Shown piece by piece: positions 1 to 9,224 of a stretch of 64,000 bases of DNA. The notes under the pieces are model-generated. The model searched no databases. It worked only from the letters and a program-made list of their open reading frames with translations, and was not told the origin of the DNA. Origin of the DNA: Cetobacterium somerae ATCC BAA-474 (GTDB lineage: Bacteria > Fusobacteriota > Fusobacteriia > Fusobacteriales > Fusobacteriaceae); assembly GCF_000479045.1 (NCBI RefSeq), contig NZ_KI518105.1, positions 35,687 through 99,686 on the forward strand, written 5' to 3'. The translations under genes were made by a program, and so were the position numbers. Within the stretch, counting starts at the first letter, position 1; each line of letters starts with the position of its first letter.

Positions 1-2
1 AT

Positions 3-401
3 TTAGATGTTCCTTTTGAAGAAAAATTAAAAATGATTGTTAGAAGAAGATTAACTTTAAAAGATGATAGATACAACTTATTTTTATTTGCTAAAATCTA
101 TGAAAATGGAGAGATAAATTTAACATACGATGAATATATGAAAAGAGATATTATATTCAGTGAGTTTTTAAATAACAATAGAGAGCATATAAAAGAAGAG
201 TATAGAAGTGAAATAGAAAAAATTAGAACAATGTTAAGCTCATCATTAACAACTCTTTTATTATATTTGATAACTCAAACAGGAATAGAAGTAGTAGATG
301 AAGATAGTTATAAAAGAATGGTTGAAAAATATGCAACGATTGATATAACTAGAGAGATTGAAATGTTTTATAATCTGTTTTTAAAGTCTATGTTAAATTA
401 A
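3..401 (+). CDS. TetR-family regulator, C-terminal part (5' end outside window)
   Basis: The reading frame is open from base 3, before the first ATG at 33, and has no ribosome binding site at that ATG, so the gene very likely begins outside the window. The visible 130 or so residues are helical and charged, with a hydrophobic stretch LTTLLLYLIT and an acidic tail. This resembles the ligand-binding half of TetR/AcrR repressors, but no DNA-binding domain is in view. Assignment is inference from general character only; another small helical regulator is possible. Confidence 0.4.
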   Translation, partial: LDVPFEEKLKMIVRRRLTLKDDRYNLFLFAKIYENGEINLTYDEYMKRDIIFSEFLNNNREHIKEEYRSEIEKIRTMLSSSLTTLLLYLITQTGIEVVDEDSYKRMVEKYATIDITREIEMFYNLFLKSMLN

Positions 402-530
402 TTTATATAGAAAAAAAACATTAACTTAGAAAATATAACAAAATAAAAAGGAAAAAAGAGGAGAAATTTGAACTAATGTTTAGAGTGAAACTCTTTGAAA
501 TAATCTAGAACAGAATTTTTTAAAAAAGTC

Positions 531-559
531 TTGAAAAATAACAAAATATCAATTATAAT
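531..559 (+). promoter_or_regulatory. Sigma-70 promoter for the response regulator gene
   Basis: TTGAAA at 531-536 and TATAAT at 554-559 are separated by 17 bases, 36 bases before the ATG at 596. This is a standard housekeeping promoter; no -24/-12 sigma-54 element was seen here. Confidence 0.65.
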
Positions 560-595
560 ACATTGTTATCGAAAATAGAAAGTAGGAGGAAAAGG

Positions 596-1981
596 ATGAA
601 AAAATCAATATTAGTAGTTTCAGAAAGAAAAGAAACATTAAAACAAGTAAGAAAAGCTTTATCAGAAGTTTATGAAATAATAACATTTAATAACTTATTA
701 GATGCTCTAGATATGTTAAGAGAGAGTGATTTTGACGTAGTTTTATTAGACGAGTATTTAACATGGTTTAACTTTTCAGAAGCTAAGAGAAAGTTAAATG
801 GAATAGGAAAGGATTTCGTAGTAATAGGATTACTTGATGAAGAAAACGAAGCTTTAATTCAAGAGATGAAGGAAGCGGATATCTATAACTATTTATTAAA
901 GCCAGTAGATGTTAAAGAAATGAACAGAATAATGATACCAGCTTTAAGAAGCTTAGAGATAGTAAAAGAGAAGAGAAAATTAGAAGAGAAGCTTTCAGAT
1001 ACAGAAGATGAGAATGAAATAATTGGACAATCTGCAAGAATTAAAGAGGTAAAAAACTTAATTGATAAAGTAGCAGAGAGCGACTTAACTGTTTTAATAA
1101 CAGGAGAAAATGGAGTTGGAAAAGAGTTAATTGCTAAAGAGATATTCAAAAAGAGTGATAGAAGAAAAGAAAACTATATAACAATTTCATGTGCTTCTTT
1201 ACCAGAAGATTTAATTGAAAGAGAGTTATTTGGTTATGAAAGAGGAGCATTCTTAGGAGCAACTACAAGTAAAAAAGGAATTTTAGAAGAAGCAGATGGT
1301 GGAACTGTATTCCTTGATGAAATATCAGCAATGGATTTAAAAGCTCAATCGAAAGTTCTTAGAGTTATCGAATATGGAGAATTTAGAAGAGTTGGTGGAA
1401 ATAAATCAAGAAGAGTAGACGTTAGATTTATAGTATCTACTAATAAGGATTTAAAAGAGGAAACAGAAAAAGGTAAATTTAGAAAAGATTTATATCATAG
1501 ATTAACAGCTTTCCCAATTGAAGTAGCGCCTTTAAGAGATAGAAAAGATGATATTCCTATGTTAGCAAACTACTTCTTAAATAAAATTGTAAAAGATTTA
1601 AGAAGAGAAATACCTGTTATTTCAGGAGATGCTATGAAGTATTTAATGGAATACTCATATCCAGGAAATATAAGAGAGTTAAAAAATATGATTGAAAGAA
1701 TGGTAATTTTATGTAACGATAGAAATATTGATGTAGAAGATTTACCATTAGAAATAAAAATGAAATCTGATACAGTTGAAAATAAAACTGTTATTGGAGT
1801 AGGACCTTTAAAAAATATATTAGAGCAAGAGATATATGCTTTAGATGAAGTTGAAAAGGTAGTAATCGCAATGGCATTACAAAAAACAAGATGGAATAAA
1901 CAAGAAACATCTAAGCTTTTAGGAATTGGAAGAACAACTCTTTATGAAAAAATCAGAAAATATGGGTTAGATACAAAATAA
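596..1981 (+). CDS. Atypical NtrC-family response regulator (REC - AAA+ - Fis HTH)
   Basis: This 461-residue protein has the three domains of sigma-54 activators. A receiver domain (about 1-120) carries the phosphoacceptor D52 and a K-P near 106, but the usual acidic pair is S9-E10. The AAA+ domain has Walker A GENGVGKE at 170 and Walker B GGTVFLDE. A Fis-type helix-turn-helix ends the protein (QETSKLLGIGRTTLYEKI). The loop that contacts sigma-54, normally GAFTGA, reads GAFLGA at 217-222. I chose ATG 596 because AGGAGGAAAAGG directly precedes it; a TTG at 563 has no such site. It sits 30 bases upstream of a PpiD/SurA-like gene, probably in the same transcript. No sensor kinase lies nearby. 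Known biology says the Thr in GAFTGA is critical for sigma-54 activation, so its mode of action is uncertain. Confidence 0.85.
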   Translation: MKKSILVVSERKETLKQVRKALSEVYEIITFNNLLDALDMLRESDFDVVLLDEYLTWFNFSEAKRKLNGIGKDFVVIGLLDEENEALIQEMKEADIYNYLLKPVDVKEMNRIMIPALRSLEIVKEKRKLEEKLSDTEDENEIIGQSARIKEVKNLIDKVAESDLTVLITGENGVGKELIAKEIFKKSDRRKENYITISCASLPEDLIERELFGYERGAFLGATTSKKGILEEADGGTVFLDEISAMDLKAQSKVLRVIEYGEFRRVGGNKSRRVDVRFIVSTNKDLKEETEKGKFRKDLYHRLTAFPIEVAPLRDRKDDIPMLANYFLNKIVKDLRREIPVISGDAMKYLMEYSYPGNIRELKNMIERMVILCNDRNIDVEDLPLEIKMKSDTVENKTVIGVGPLKNILEQEIYALDEVEKVVIAMALQKTRWNKQETSKLLGIGRTTLYEKIRKYGLDTK

Positions 1982-2011
1982 TATTTACAAAATTCTTCGG
2001 AGGGGTTAAAA

Positions 2012-3760
2012 ATGGCAATTAGAAAGTTTAGAAAAAATATGAAACCAGTTATATGGGTAGTAACAATATTCTTTTTAATAAGTTTGATAGCAGGTTATGC
2101 AATGTCATTTAGAAGTAGTTCTGCAAATACACAACTAGCTTTTAAACTAAATGGTAAAAAAGTTACAATGGTAGAAGCACACAGATCTATGGCTATAATG
2201 TCTGAGAATTACAAAAGATATTTAGAAACTAATATAGATCCAGAGCTAATGAATACAATAGCTTTTAATGAGTTAATTAATAGAAATCTTTTATTAGAGA
2301 TGGCAGATAAATTAAAAGTAAAAGTTTCAGGATCAGAAGTGAGTGCTCAAATGGATCAAATAAAGGCGGCTTTCCCTGATAAAGAGCAATTTAAAAGTGC
2401 ACTTTTAAGTCAAGGATATACTACAAAAACTTTAGAAAATGAAATTAGAGAAAACTTAATACTACAAAAAACTTCAGAAGCTATAACTCAAGGAGTTCAG
2501 GTGACACCTGAAGAGATTGATGAATATTATGCTGATTACAAATATACAATGTTCCAAGGGAAACCATTAGAAGAGGTTAAAACTCAAATAGAGCAAGCTT
2601 TAAAAATGCAAAAAGGTGCTGAAGCATATGCAAAAGATATGTCTGAAGCTAGAGCAAAAATGAAGTTAGAGGATTTAGATAAAAACTTCGATGCCTATGT
2701 AGAAAAAGAGGCTTTTGAATTTGATGGAGTTAAAGTAAGCAACGTTGAATTTGATAAAAGAGTTTTAAATACATTAGCAATGACTAAAGGTGATTTAGAA
2801 GGGGCAAAAGAGTTAGCAAAATCATCGATTGAATCAGAGATAAAATTATTAAAAGCATCTGAAGCTAAGGGTATAAAAGTAGATTCTGTTTTACCTTTAG
2901 ATTTACAAGTTGCAAATGCTGTAAAAGAACTATATAGTAAACTAAAATCAGAAGTAACATATACTCAAAATGATTTAAAAGAATTCTTTGAAGAGAATCA
3001 ATTAAATTATGATACATTAGAAAGCGCTGATGCAAATATCGCTATTTTAAAAGTTCAACCAACAGAAAGTGATGACCAAAAAGCAAAAGAAAAAGCTGAA
3101 GATCTTTTAAAGAAAGTTAATAAGGATAATTTTGCAGAGATGGCTAAAAACTTCTCAGATGGTCCAAGTGGTCCTACAGGAGGAGCCTTAGGAACTTTTA
3201 AAAAGGGAGATATGGTAAAACCTTTTGAGGATGCAGCTTTTGCAGGAACTCCTGGAGAGATTTATCCAGAAGTTGTAAAAACTCAATTTGGATATCACAT
3301 AATTTTTGTACAAGAGAAAGATGATAAAGCTGAAACAGTTACAGCAAGCCATATTTTAATTATTCCAGAACCATCAGAAGAAACAATAAATTCAAAAGAT
3401 GCTCAAATTGCTCAAATTGTTAAAGATTTAACAGATAAAACAATAACATTTGATGATTTGAAAAATGATAAAGATATCGTTTTCTCTGAGAAAATAGATG
3501 GAATTACAAAAGAAGGATATATTCCAGGATTAGGATATAATGAAGAGTTAGCAAAAGCTATTTATGATTCTAAAATTGGAGATGTTGGATTTATTAAAGA
3601 TCAGAAAGATTTTATAATCTATAAAAAAGATTCACAAACAGATGAGAAAAAAGCTGATTTCCAAGAGTTTGAAAATCAAGTAAAAACAGATTATATTAAT
3701 GCAAAGGCTCAAGAGGCTTTAAAAGAGATTGAGTTAAGTACACAAAATACAGAAAATTAA
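2012..3760 (+). CDS. Membrane-anchored peptidyl-prolyl isomerase, PpiD/SurA-like
   Basis: The 582-residue protein begins with a short basic segment and one transmembrane helix (about residues 13-30), placing the rest outside the inner membrane. A SurA_N-like helical region follows, and a parvulin rotamase domain lies at about 340-445, with the typical NFSDGPSGPTGGALG and QFGYHIIFV signatures. PpiD/SurA proteins assist folding of exported and outer-membrane proteins. A second partial rotamase-like start (TASHILIIPEP) follows near residue 445. The RBS GGAGGGG precedes the ATG, and the gene is close behind the response regulator. Family assignment is firm; whether it acts as PpiD or SurA is not decidable. 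Confidence 0.85.
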   Translation: MAIRKFRKNMKPVIWVVTIFFLISLIAGYAMSFRSSSANTQLAFKLNGKKVTMVEAHRSMAIMSENYKRYLETNIDPELMNTIAFNELINRNLLLEMADKLKVKVSGSEVSAQMDQIKAAFPDKEQFKSALLSQGYTTKTLENEIRENLILQKTSEAITQGVQVTPEEIDEYYADYKYTMFQGKPLEEVKTQIEQALKMQKGAEAYAKDMSEARAKMKLEDLDKNFDAYVEKEAFEFDGVKVSNVEFDKRVLNTLAMTKGDLEGAKELAKSSIESEIKLLKASEAKGIKVDSVLPLDLQVANAVKELYSKLKSEVTYTQNDLKEFFEENQLNYDTLESADANIAILKVQPTESDDQKAKEKAEDLLKKVNKDNFAEMAKNFSDGPSGPTGGALGTFKKGDMVKPFEDAAFAGTPGEIYPEVVKTQFGYHIIFVQEKDDKAETVTASHILIIPEPSEETINSKDAQIAQIVKDLTDKTITFDDLKNDKDIVFSEKIDGITKEGYIPGLGYNEELAKAIYDSKIGDVGFIKDQKDFIIYKKDSQTDEKKADFQEFENQVKTDYINAKAQEALKEIELSTQNTEN

Positions 3761-3767
3761 AAAAATG

Positions 3768-3798
3768 AGAAGGATTTTTAAAAATCCTTCTTTTTATT
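3768..3798 (+). terminator. Rho-independent terminator after the PPIase gene
   Basis: GAAGGATTTTT at 3769-3779 is followed directly by its reverse complement at 3780-3790 and then by T5. It closes the response regulator/PPIase unit. Confidence 0.85.
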
Positions 3799-3808
3799 TA
3801 AAAAAAAA

Positions 3809-3837
3809 TTGCATATTTACCAAAAATATAATATAAT
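3809..3837 (+). promoter_or_regulatory. Sigma-70 promoter for dnaG-rpoD
   Basis: TTGCAT at 3809-3814 and TATAAT at 3832-3837 are 17 bases apart. A second TATAAT overlaps at 3827-3832. The promoter lies between the preceding terminator and dnaG, with a leader of about 60 bases that contains a small GAGC/GCTC hairpin at 3846-3858. Confidence 0.65.
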
Positions 3838-3904
3838 TTAGGATAGAGCGGTTTGCTCTTAAATATTTTTTACTTAAAAAATCTAAGAGATTAGGAGAAT
3901 ATTG

Positions 3905-5686
3905 ATGAAATATAAATCAGAAGATATTGATTTATTGTTACAACAATTACATATTGAAGAGGTTGTAGGAGAATTTGTTGATTTAAAGAAAACAGGAGCT
4001 AACTTTAAAGGTTTGTGTCCTTTTCACCAAGATAACAATCCATCATTTGTAGTAAGTCCAAATAAGAACATATGTAAATGTTTTGTTTGTGGTGCAGGTG
4101 GGAATCCTATAAAATTCTATTCAGAGTATAAAAAAATATCTTTTGTTGAAGCAGTAGAAGAGTTAGCAAATAAATATAATATTCCAATAAAAAAAGTAGG
4201 AAATAGTAAAGTTAATGAAAATAAAGAGTATTATGAAATTATGGAAGAGGCTCACAACTATTACAAAGAGGAGATGTTTAAAAATACAGCTCGTGATGCT
4301 TTAGAATATCTATCTAAAAGAAAAATAAACCCAAAATTAATAAAAGAGAATGAAATAGGATATGCCCCCAATGAATGGACAGGGCTTTATGATTATCTTA
4401 TAAAAAAGGGGTTTGAAAAAAAGAAGATATTTGATTTAGGATTAGCTAAAGAAAATGAAAAAGGAATTTATGATGCTTTTAGAAATAGGATTATTTTTCC
4501 AATATACTCAGTTTCAGGTAAAATTATAGCTTTTGGTGGTAGATCTTTAGAGGATAGCAAAGATATTCCAAAATATATAAACTCACAGGAAACACCTATT
4601 TTCTCAAAAGGAAAAAACTTATATGGTTTTATCCAAAAAGGAAGTAATATTAAAAAGAAGAATTATTCGATTTTAATGGAAGGGTATATGGATGTCTTAT
4701 CAAGCCATTCTTATGGATTTGATGTGGCTTTAGCACCATTGGGAACAGCTTTAACAGAAGAACAAGCGCATCTATTGAAAAAATATACTAATAATGTAAT
4801 ACTTTCTTTTGATATGGATGAAGCTGGACAAAAAGCTACTGAGAGATCTATACTTATTTTAAAATCAGCAGGATTCAATATAAGAGTATTATTATATAAA
4901 GATGCAAAAGATCCTGATGATTACTTAAAAAAATATGGAAAAGAAGCATTTTTAAAAGTTGTAAAAGATTCTTTAGAAGCTTTTGATTATCTTTATTTAA
5001 GATATTCATCTGAGTATAGTTTAGAAGATCACATGTCAAAACAAAATTTCATAAATAGATTTAAAGATTTTTTTCAATGTTTAGAAAGTGATTTAGAAAG
5101 AAGTTTATATATTGATAAGTTAGGTAAGTCATTAAATATTGAATTAGATGTACTGAAATCTATTTTAATAACAAACAATAAAAAAAGAATAAAAAATACT
5201 TACGAAAAAAAAGAGGAAAGTAAGGATTTAGACGAAAAAGGACTATATAATCTAGAGAAGTTGACATTAGCATTAGTTCTTTCTCAAAATGAGTACATTG
5301 AAGATTTTAGGGATAAAGAGATTAGTAGTAGTTTAGGGAAAAAAATATTTCAATATATAGAGTTTTTAAAAGAAAATCAAGAGAAAAGTTCTAACATAAT
5401 AAAGGATATAATATTAACGGGAAATTTGAGTCAAGATGAAGAGAAAGAGCTAGTAAATATATCATTACTTTCTATAGATGATTACTCAAATAAATTGGAT
5501 ATAGAAAAAGGGTTTCAAATTATTTTTATGTCATGGTTTATTTTAGAATTAAAAGAAGCATTAAAAGAGAGAAGTAACTTATTAAAACATATCAAGCTAA
5601 AGAAAATAGAGGATAAATTGAAACAACATATTGAGTTCAATGACCTTCGTGCATTGTATGATGAATTTAAGAGTATCAATGCTTAA
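3905..5686 (+). CDS. dnaG: DNA primase DnaG
   Basis: DnaG makes RNA primers for lagging-strand synthesis at the replication fork. The 593-residue protein has an N-terminal CHC2 zinc finger (C38, H41, C59, C62), a catalytic core with RNRIIFPI, and a TOPRIM domain with MEGYMDVL and SFDMDEAGQ acidic residues. A helicase-binding C-terminal region follows and is poorly conserved. I use ATG 3905 rather than the overlapping TTG at 3902, because AGGAG at 3893-3897 is spaced 7 bases from the ATG. It lies upstream of rpoD as in the classical macromolecular synthesis operon, but without rpsU in front. Confidence 0.97.
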   Translation: MKYKSEDIDLLLQQLHIEEVVGEFVDLKKTGANFKGLCPFHQDNNPSFVVSPNKNICKCFVCGAGGNPIKFYSEYKKISFVEAVEELANKYNIPIKKVGNSKVNENKEYYEIMEEAHNYYKEEMFKNTARDALEYLSKRKINPKLIKENEIGYAPNEWTGLYDYLIKKGFEKKKIFDLGLAKENEKGIYDAFRNRIIFPIYSVSGKIIAFGGRSLEDSKDIPKYINSQETPIFSKGKNLYGFIQKGSNIKKKNYSILMEGYMDVLSSHSYGFDVALAPLGTALTEEQAHLLKKYTNNVILSFDMDEAGQKATERSILILKSAGFNIRVLLYKDAKDPDDYLKKYGKEAFLKVVKDSLEAFDYLYLRYSSEYSLEDHMSKQNFINRFKDFFQCLESDLERSLYIDKLGKSLNIELDVLKSILITNNKKRIKNTYEKKEESKDLDEKGLYNLEKLTLALVLSQNEYIEDFRDKEISSSLGKKIFQYIEFLKENQEKSSNIIKDIILTGNLSQDEEKELVNISLLSIDDYSNKLDIEKGFQIIFMSWFILELKEALKERSNLLKHIKLKKIEDKLKQHIEFNDLRALYDEFKSINA

Positions 5687-5729
5687 AATTTTGAGAGATA
5701 ATTTTATTCAATAGAGGAGGCTTCAACTA

Positions 5730-6971
5730 ATGAAGGAGTTTATAAAAAATGAAAAGGTTTTAGCTTTATTAAGAAAGGCAATGGAAAATAAAGTAATAAG
5801 CTATGAAGAGATTAATAGCCAATTAAGTGCAGATTTTCCGCCAGAAAGAATAGAGTTTTTAATAAATGGAATGACAGAACAGGGAATAAAAATCATTTCC
5901 CAAGAAGAAGTAAAGAAACAGGAAAATATTAAGAGAAAAGACGATGGTAGAAAAGATGTAAAAAAAGTTATAACTCCACTATTAAAAAGACCTGTTGTTG
6001 AATTAGATGAAGATGAGGATGAAGAAGAAAAAAGTAGCAGTACTGAATATTCAGATGATTTCGATTTTAATCCAGATGAAATTGAAGAGGTAACTGAAGA
6101 TGATTTAGTAAATGATGATTTATTTAGTATAACTGGTGAAATGGAAGTAGACGAGCCTATAAAGATGTATTTAAGAGAAATCGGACAGATTCCATTATTA
6201 ACTCATGAAGAAGAGTTAGGATATGCAAAAGCAGCTTTAGAAGGAGACGAATACTCTCAACAACAACTTATTGAAGCAAACCTTAGACTAGTTGTAAGTA
6301 TAGCTAAAAAACATACAAATAGAGGTTTAAAGTTATTAGACTTAATTCAAGAAGGAAATATAGGATTGATGAAAGCGGTAGAAAAGTTTGAATATAGTAA
6401 GGGATATAAATTCTCTACATATGCTACTTGGTGGATAAGACAAGCTATTACAAGAGCAATAGCTGACCAAGGAAGAACAATTCGTATACCAGTTCATATG
6501 ATAGAAACTATTAATAAAATTAAAAAAGAAGCTAGAATATACCTTCAAGAAACAGGAAAAGATGCTACTCCAGAAGTTTTAGCTGATAGATTAGGAATGG
6601 AAGTTGAAAAAATTAAAAGTATTCAAGAGATGAATCAAGATCCAATATCTTTAGAAACTCCAGTTGGAAGTGAAGAGGATAGTGAATTAGGAGATTTCGT
6701 AGAAGATAATAAAATGCAAAATCCATATGAATTAACAAATAGAACTTTACTTAGAGAGCAATTAAATGATGTTTTAAAAACTTTAAGTAGCAGAGAAGAG
6801 CAAGTTTTAATCTTTAGATACGGATTAAATGATGGTGCACCAAAAACTCTAGAAGAGGTTGGAAAAATATTTAAAGTAACAAGAGAAAGAATCAGACAAA
6901 TAGAGGTTAAAGCACTTAGAAAATTAAGACATCCAAGTAGAAGAAAGAAACTAGAAGATTTTAAAGTATAA
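5730..6971 (+). CDS. rpoD: Primary sigma factor RpoD (sigma-70)
   Basis: This is the housekeeping sigma factor, 413 residues. Region 1.1 is recognisable at the N-terminus and is followed by an acidic linker rich in D and E (about 85-135). Region 1.2 starts at [12 protein letters not shown], region 2 carries [17 protein letters not shown] and [10 protein letters not shown] for -10 recognition and melting, and region 4 carries the helix-turn-helix [18 protein letters not shown]. It follows dnaG by 43 bases with RBS GAGGAGG and is probably co-transcribed. The many TTGNNN-17-TATAAT promoters in this window agree with its expected specificity. Confidence 0.98.
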   Translation: MKEFIKNEKVLALLRKAMENKVISYEEINSQLSADFPPERIEFLINGMTEQGIKIISQEEVKKQENIKRKDDGRKDVKKVITPLLKRPVVELDEDEDEEEKSSSTEYSDDFDFNPDEIEEVTEDDLVNDDLFSITGEMEVDEPIKMYLREIGQIPLLTHEEELGYAKAALEGDEYSQQQLIEANLRLVVSIAKKHTNRGLKLLDLIQEGNIGLMKAVEKFEYSKGYKFSTYATWWIRQAITRAIADQGRTIRIPVHMIETINKIKKEARIYLQETGKDATPEVLADRLGMEVEKIKSIQEMNQDPISLETPVGSEEDSELGDFVEDNKMQNPYELTNRTLLREQLNDVLKTLSSREEQVLIFRYGLNDGAPKTLEEVGKIFKVTRERIRQIEVKALRKLRHPSRRKKLEDFKV

Positions 6972-6976
6972 AACAA

Positions 6977-7010
6977 TATGGGGGAGATTTCTATCCCCCA
7001 TTTTATTATT
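6977..7010 (+). terminator. Terminator after rpoD
   Basis: ATGGGGG at 6978-6984 pairs with CCCCCAT at 6995-7001, followed by a T-rich run. It separates rpoD from the sigma-like paralogue, so the latter would need read-through or its own promoter. Confidence 0.8.
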
Positions 7011-7029
7011 AACTAAAAAAGGGGACACT

Positions 7030-7863
7030 ATGAAGATAAAAGCATTTGAAAAAGAGATATTAGAAAATTGTATTGATGATAAGGACTTTGTAAAATTTTT
7101 AAAAGAGAATTCAAATTTAAAATTAGAATTAGAAACTGTAGATATAAGAAAAGAAGAAAAGGTTGAAGAGAATAGTTATGTAGTAGAAGGGATTGTTGGA
7201 GAGTATTTAGAGGAGATCTCTTATATTCAACCACTTTCAAAAGAGGAACTAGAAACTGTTTTAGAAACTTTAGATGAAGAAGAAAGTGCTCATAAATTAA
7301 TAGAGAGTAATTTAAGAGAAGTTGCAAATATAGCTTTTGATTATTTAATAGCTGGAATTGATTATTTAGATTTAATTCAAGAGGGAAATATTGGAGTAAT
7401 AAAATCTTTAGAAGAGTATAGACCATCAAATGGAGATATTATAGAGTATATTAAATTATGGGCTAGAAGAGAGATGTTACTATTTGTAGATGAAAAAGTA
7501 GAAACAGAAAAGTATATGTATAAAGGATACTTCTCAAAAAGAAAAGAGGAGTTAATAGAGCATGAAATTGTAGCAGAGTTAGAGGAAGAGGATACTGACG
7601 AGATTCCTTTAGATGAAAAATCAGAAATAATAGAAGAAAAAATAAATGAAGTTGAAAAACTTGATTATAATTCAGTTCTTAAAAAAATATCTCACTTAGA
7701 AGAGGAGATTTTAAAAAGATACTATGGATTAATCGGAGATAAAAGAGAATCTCTATTTGAAATTGAAAATGCATTAGATTTAAAAAGAGGAGAAGGTGAG
7801 CAGCTATTTGAAGAAGCTCTAACAAAAATATCTTTAGGAGGAGGAAGAAGTTTAAAGATATGA
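7030..7863 (+). CDS. Divergent sigma-70-like protein (RpoD paralogue)
   Basis: The 277-residue protein lies directly downstream of rpoD and shares its architecture in reduced form. LIESNLREVANIAFDYL and [17 protein letters not shown] match region 2 of RpoD ([33 protein letters not shown]). The aromatic and basic residues of region 2.3/2.4 are lost: the Rpo[11 protein letters not shown] becomes IKLWARREML. A C-terminal region-4-like segment (EEEILKRYYGLIGDKRESLF) is present, but the basic recognition helix is weak. The last codon overlaps the Nif3-like ATG. It may be a specialised sigma factor, a sigma-binding decoy, or a relic. The family resemblance is seen in sequence; the function is unknown. 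Confidence 0.7.
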   Translation: MKIKAFEKEILENCIDDKDFVKFLKENSNLKLELETVDIRKEEKVEENSYVVEGIVGEYLEEISYIQPLSKEELETVLETLDEEESAHKLIESNLREVANIAFDYLIAGIDYLDLIQEGNIGVIKSLEEYRPSNGDIIEYIKLWARREMLLFVDEKVETEKYMYKGYFSKRKEELIEHEIVAELEEEDTDEIPLDEKSEIIEEKINEVEKLDYNSVLKKISHLEEEILKRYYGLIGDKRESLFEIENALDLKRGEGEQLFEEALTKISLGGGRSLKI

Positions 7864-8648
7864 AGCTAAGTAAAATTATAAATTTTTTAGAAGAGAAATT
7901 TCCAACTTCTTTAGCTGAAGATTGGGACAATGTAGGATTATTAATAGGAAAAAGGGATTCGAAAATAACTGGAATTTTATTATCATTAGATTTAACAGAG
8001 AGTGTTATTGATAAAGCGATTGAAGCAGGTGCAAATCTAATAATAACGCATCACCCGGTAATCTTTACATCTTTGAAAAAGATAACTAATGACACTTTAG
8101 CAGGACGAAAAATAATAAAATTAATAGAAAATGGAATTTCAGTATACTCAATGCATACAAATTTAGATTCAGGAAAATCAGGATTAAATGATTTTTTAGG
8201 TGAGAATATACTTGGAATGAAAAATGGAAAAATACTTGATCCAATGGAAAGTAATGGAAGAGAGTATGGGATTGGAAGAGTTTATAAACTAGATGAAAGT
8301 TTAAGTATAGAAAATTTATCGAATTTATTGAAAGAAAAGTTAAATTTAAATAGTATAAATGTAGTAAGATCAAAAGAAGAAAGAGAGATAAAAAAAATCT
8401 CTTTAGTCAGTGGGGCAGGGGCGTCTTATTGGAGAAAAGCTAAAAAATTAGGAGCACAAGTTCTAATTACAGGAGATATAAAATATCATGAAGCTATGGA
8501 TGCAAGAGAGGAAAATTTTACTTTGATTGATATAGGTCATTTTGAAAGTGAGTGGATATTTTCAAACTTGTTGGAAAGTTTATTGAAAAAAGAGTTTGAA
8601 ATAGAAATTTCAATATACAATGATGGCCCAATATTTCAAAAAATGTAA
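7860..8648 (+). CDS. Nif3-like dinuclear metal centre protein
   Basis: The 262-residue protein belongs to the Nif3/YqfO family, hexameric proteins binding two metal ions of uncertain biological role; homologues have been described as GTP cyclohydrolase 1 type 2 homologues. Metal-ligand motifs are visible: TTHHP-like ITHHPVIF near 62-69, SMHTNLD near 98-104, and the C-terminal DIGHFESEW. The start ATG overlaps the stop of the sigma-like gene by four bases (ATGA), implying translational coupling. Homologues often sit near rpoD in other bacteria. Confidence 0.9.
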   Translation: MKLSKIINFLEEKFPTSLAEDWDNVGLLIGKRDSKITGILLSLDLTESVIDKAIEAGANLIITHHPVIFTSLKKITNDTLAGRKIIKLIENGISVYSMHTNLDSGKSGLNDFLGENILGMKNGKILDPMESNGREYGIGRVYKLDESLSIENLSNLLKEKLNLNSINVVRSKEEREIKKISLVSGAGASYWRKAKKLGAQVLITGDIKYHEAMDAREENFTLIDIGHFESEWIFSNLLESLLKKEFEIEISIYNDGPIFQKM

Positions 8649-8660
8649 GGAGAACATAGG

Positions 8661-9224
8661 ATGCTAAAAAAAGTTATGGTAGGTTCATTGATATTTTCTA
8701 CTTTGGTCCTTGGAAAAATAAATGATTATAGAAATGTTTTTTCAGAAGATGATAAATCAAATTTATTGACAGTTGTAGAAACTTTCCAAGAAAAAACAGG
8801 AGATAAACTTTATCTGAATACTTTAGAAGAAAATGAAGGTTTTGAGGCAGATGAACAAGAGAAAACAGTTATTGTAAATTTAATAAAAAATAATGAAAAT
8901 GATGTTTTAAAGGTACAATTAAAAATTTCACAGGATTTAAATCCTGAAGATATGGCTTCAGATTTATCGTTATTATTAACAAATGTGGAAGAGTATGTAG
9001 GTGAAAAAAATGAGACTCTGATAGCAACAAATCTAGTTGAGGGGTTACAAGAGATATTTGTAGCAACATCTGATTCTCAAGAGAATAGTAAAGATTTAGA
9101 ACAGATGTCACTAGGTACTAAGGTATTTTTAGGAATTTTGTTGACATTTTTAGTATTATCTATTAGAATAATACAGGTAAAAAGAAAAAAGAAAAAATAC
9201 AAGTTAAAAAGTGATAGGTATTAG
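8661..9224 (+). CDS. TPM-like membrane-anchored protein
   Basis: The 187-residue protein has an N-terminal signal-like segment, then a region starting NVFSEDDKSNLL that resembles the TPM domain found in YgcG and TLP18.3 proteins, and a C-terminal transmembrane helix (about 150-167) followed by a strongly basic tail KRKKKK. The topology suggests an exported domain with a cytoplasmic tail. RBS AAGGAG precedes the ATG. The final codons AGT GAT AGG TAT TAG form the 5' strand of RNase P RNA helix P1, and the membrane-helix codons contain the likely rnpB promoter. The TPM assignment is tentative. Confidence 0.6.
   Translation: MLKKVMVGSLIFSTLVLGKINDYRNVFSEDDKSNLLTVVETFQEKTGDKLYLNTLEENEGFEADEQEKTVIVNLIKNNENDVLKVQLKISQDLNPEDMASDLSLLLTNVEEYVGEKNETLIATNLVEGLQEIFVATSDSQENSKDLEQMSLGTKVFLGILLTFLVLSIRIIQVKRKKKKYKLKSDRY
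9141..9169 (+). promoter_or_regulatory. Promoter for rnpB inside the upstream coding sequence
   Basis: TTGACA at 9141-9146 and TAGAAT at 9164-9169 are separated by 17 bases. Transcription would start near 9176, about 37 bases before the RNase P RNA 5' end. The element lies in codons for the transmembrane helix of the TPM-like protein. Confidence 0.6.

Noticed and set aside
7028..7429. Leu-rich minus-strand ORF opposite the sigma-like gene
   Set aside because: Composition is the complement of Glu/Lys-rich coding sequence and no RBS is present; the same holds for other antisense ORFs such as 8086-8373 and 889-1149.
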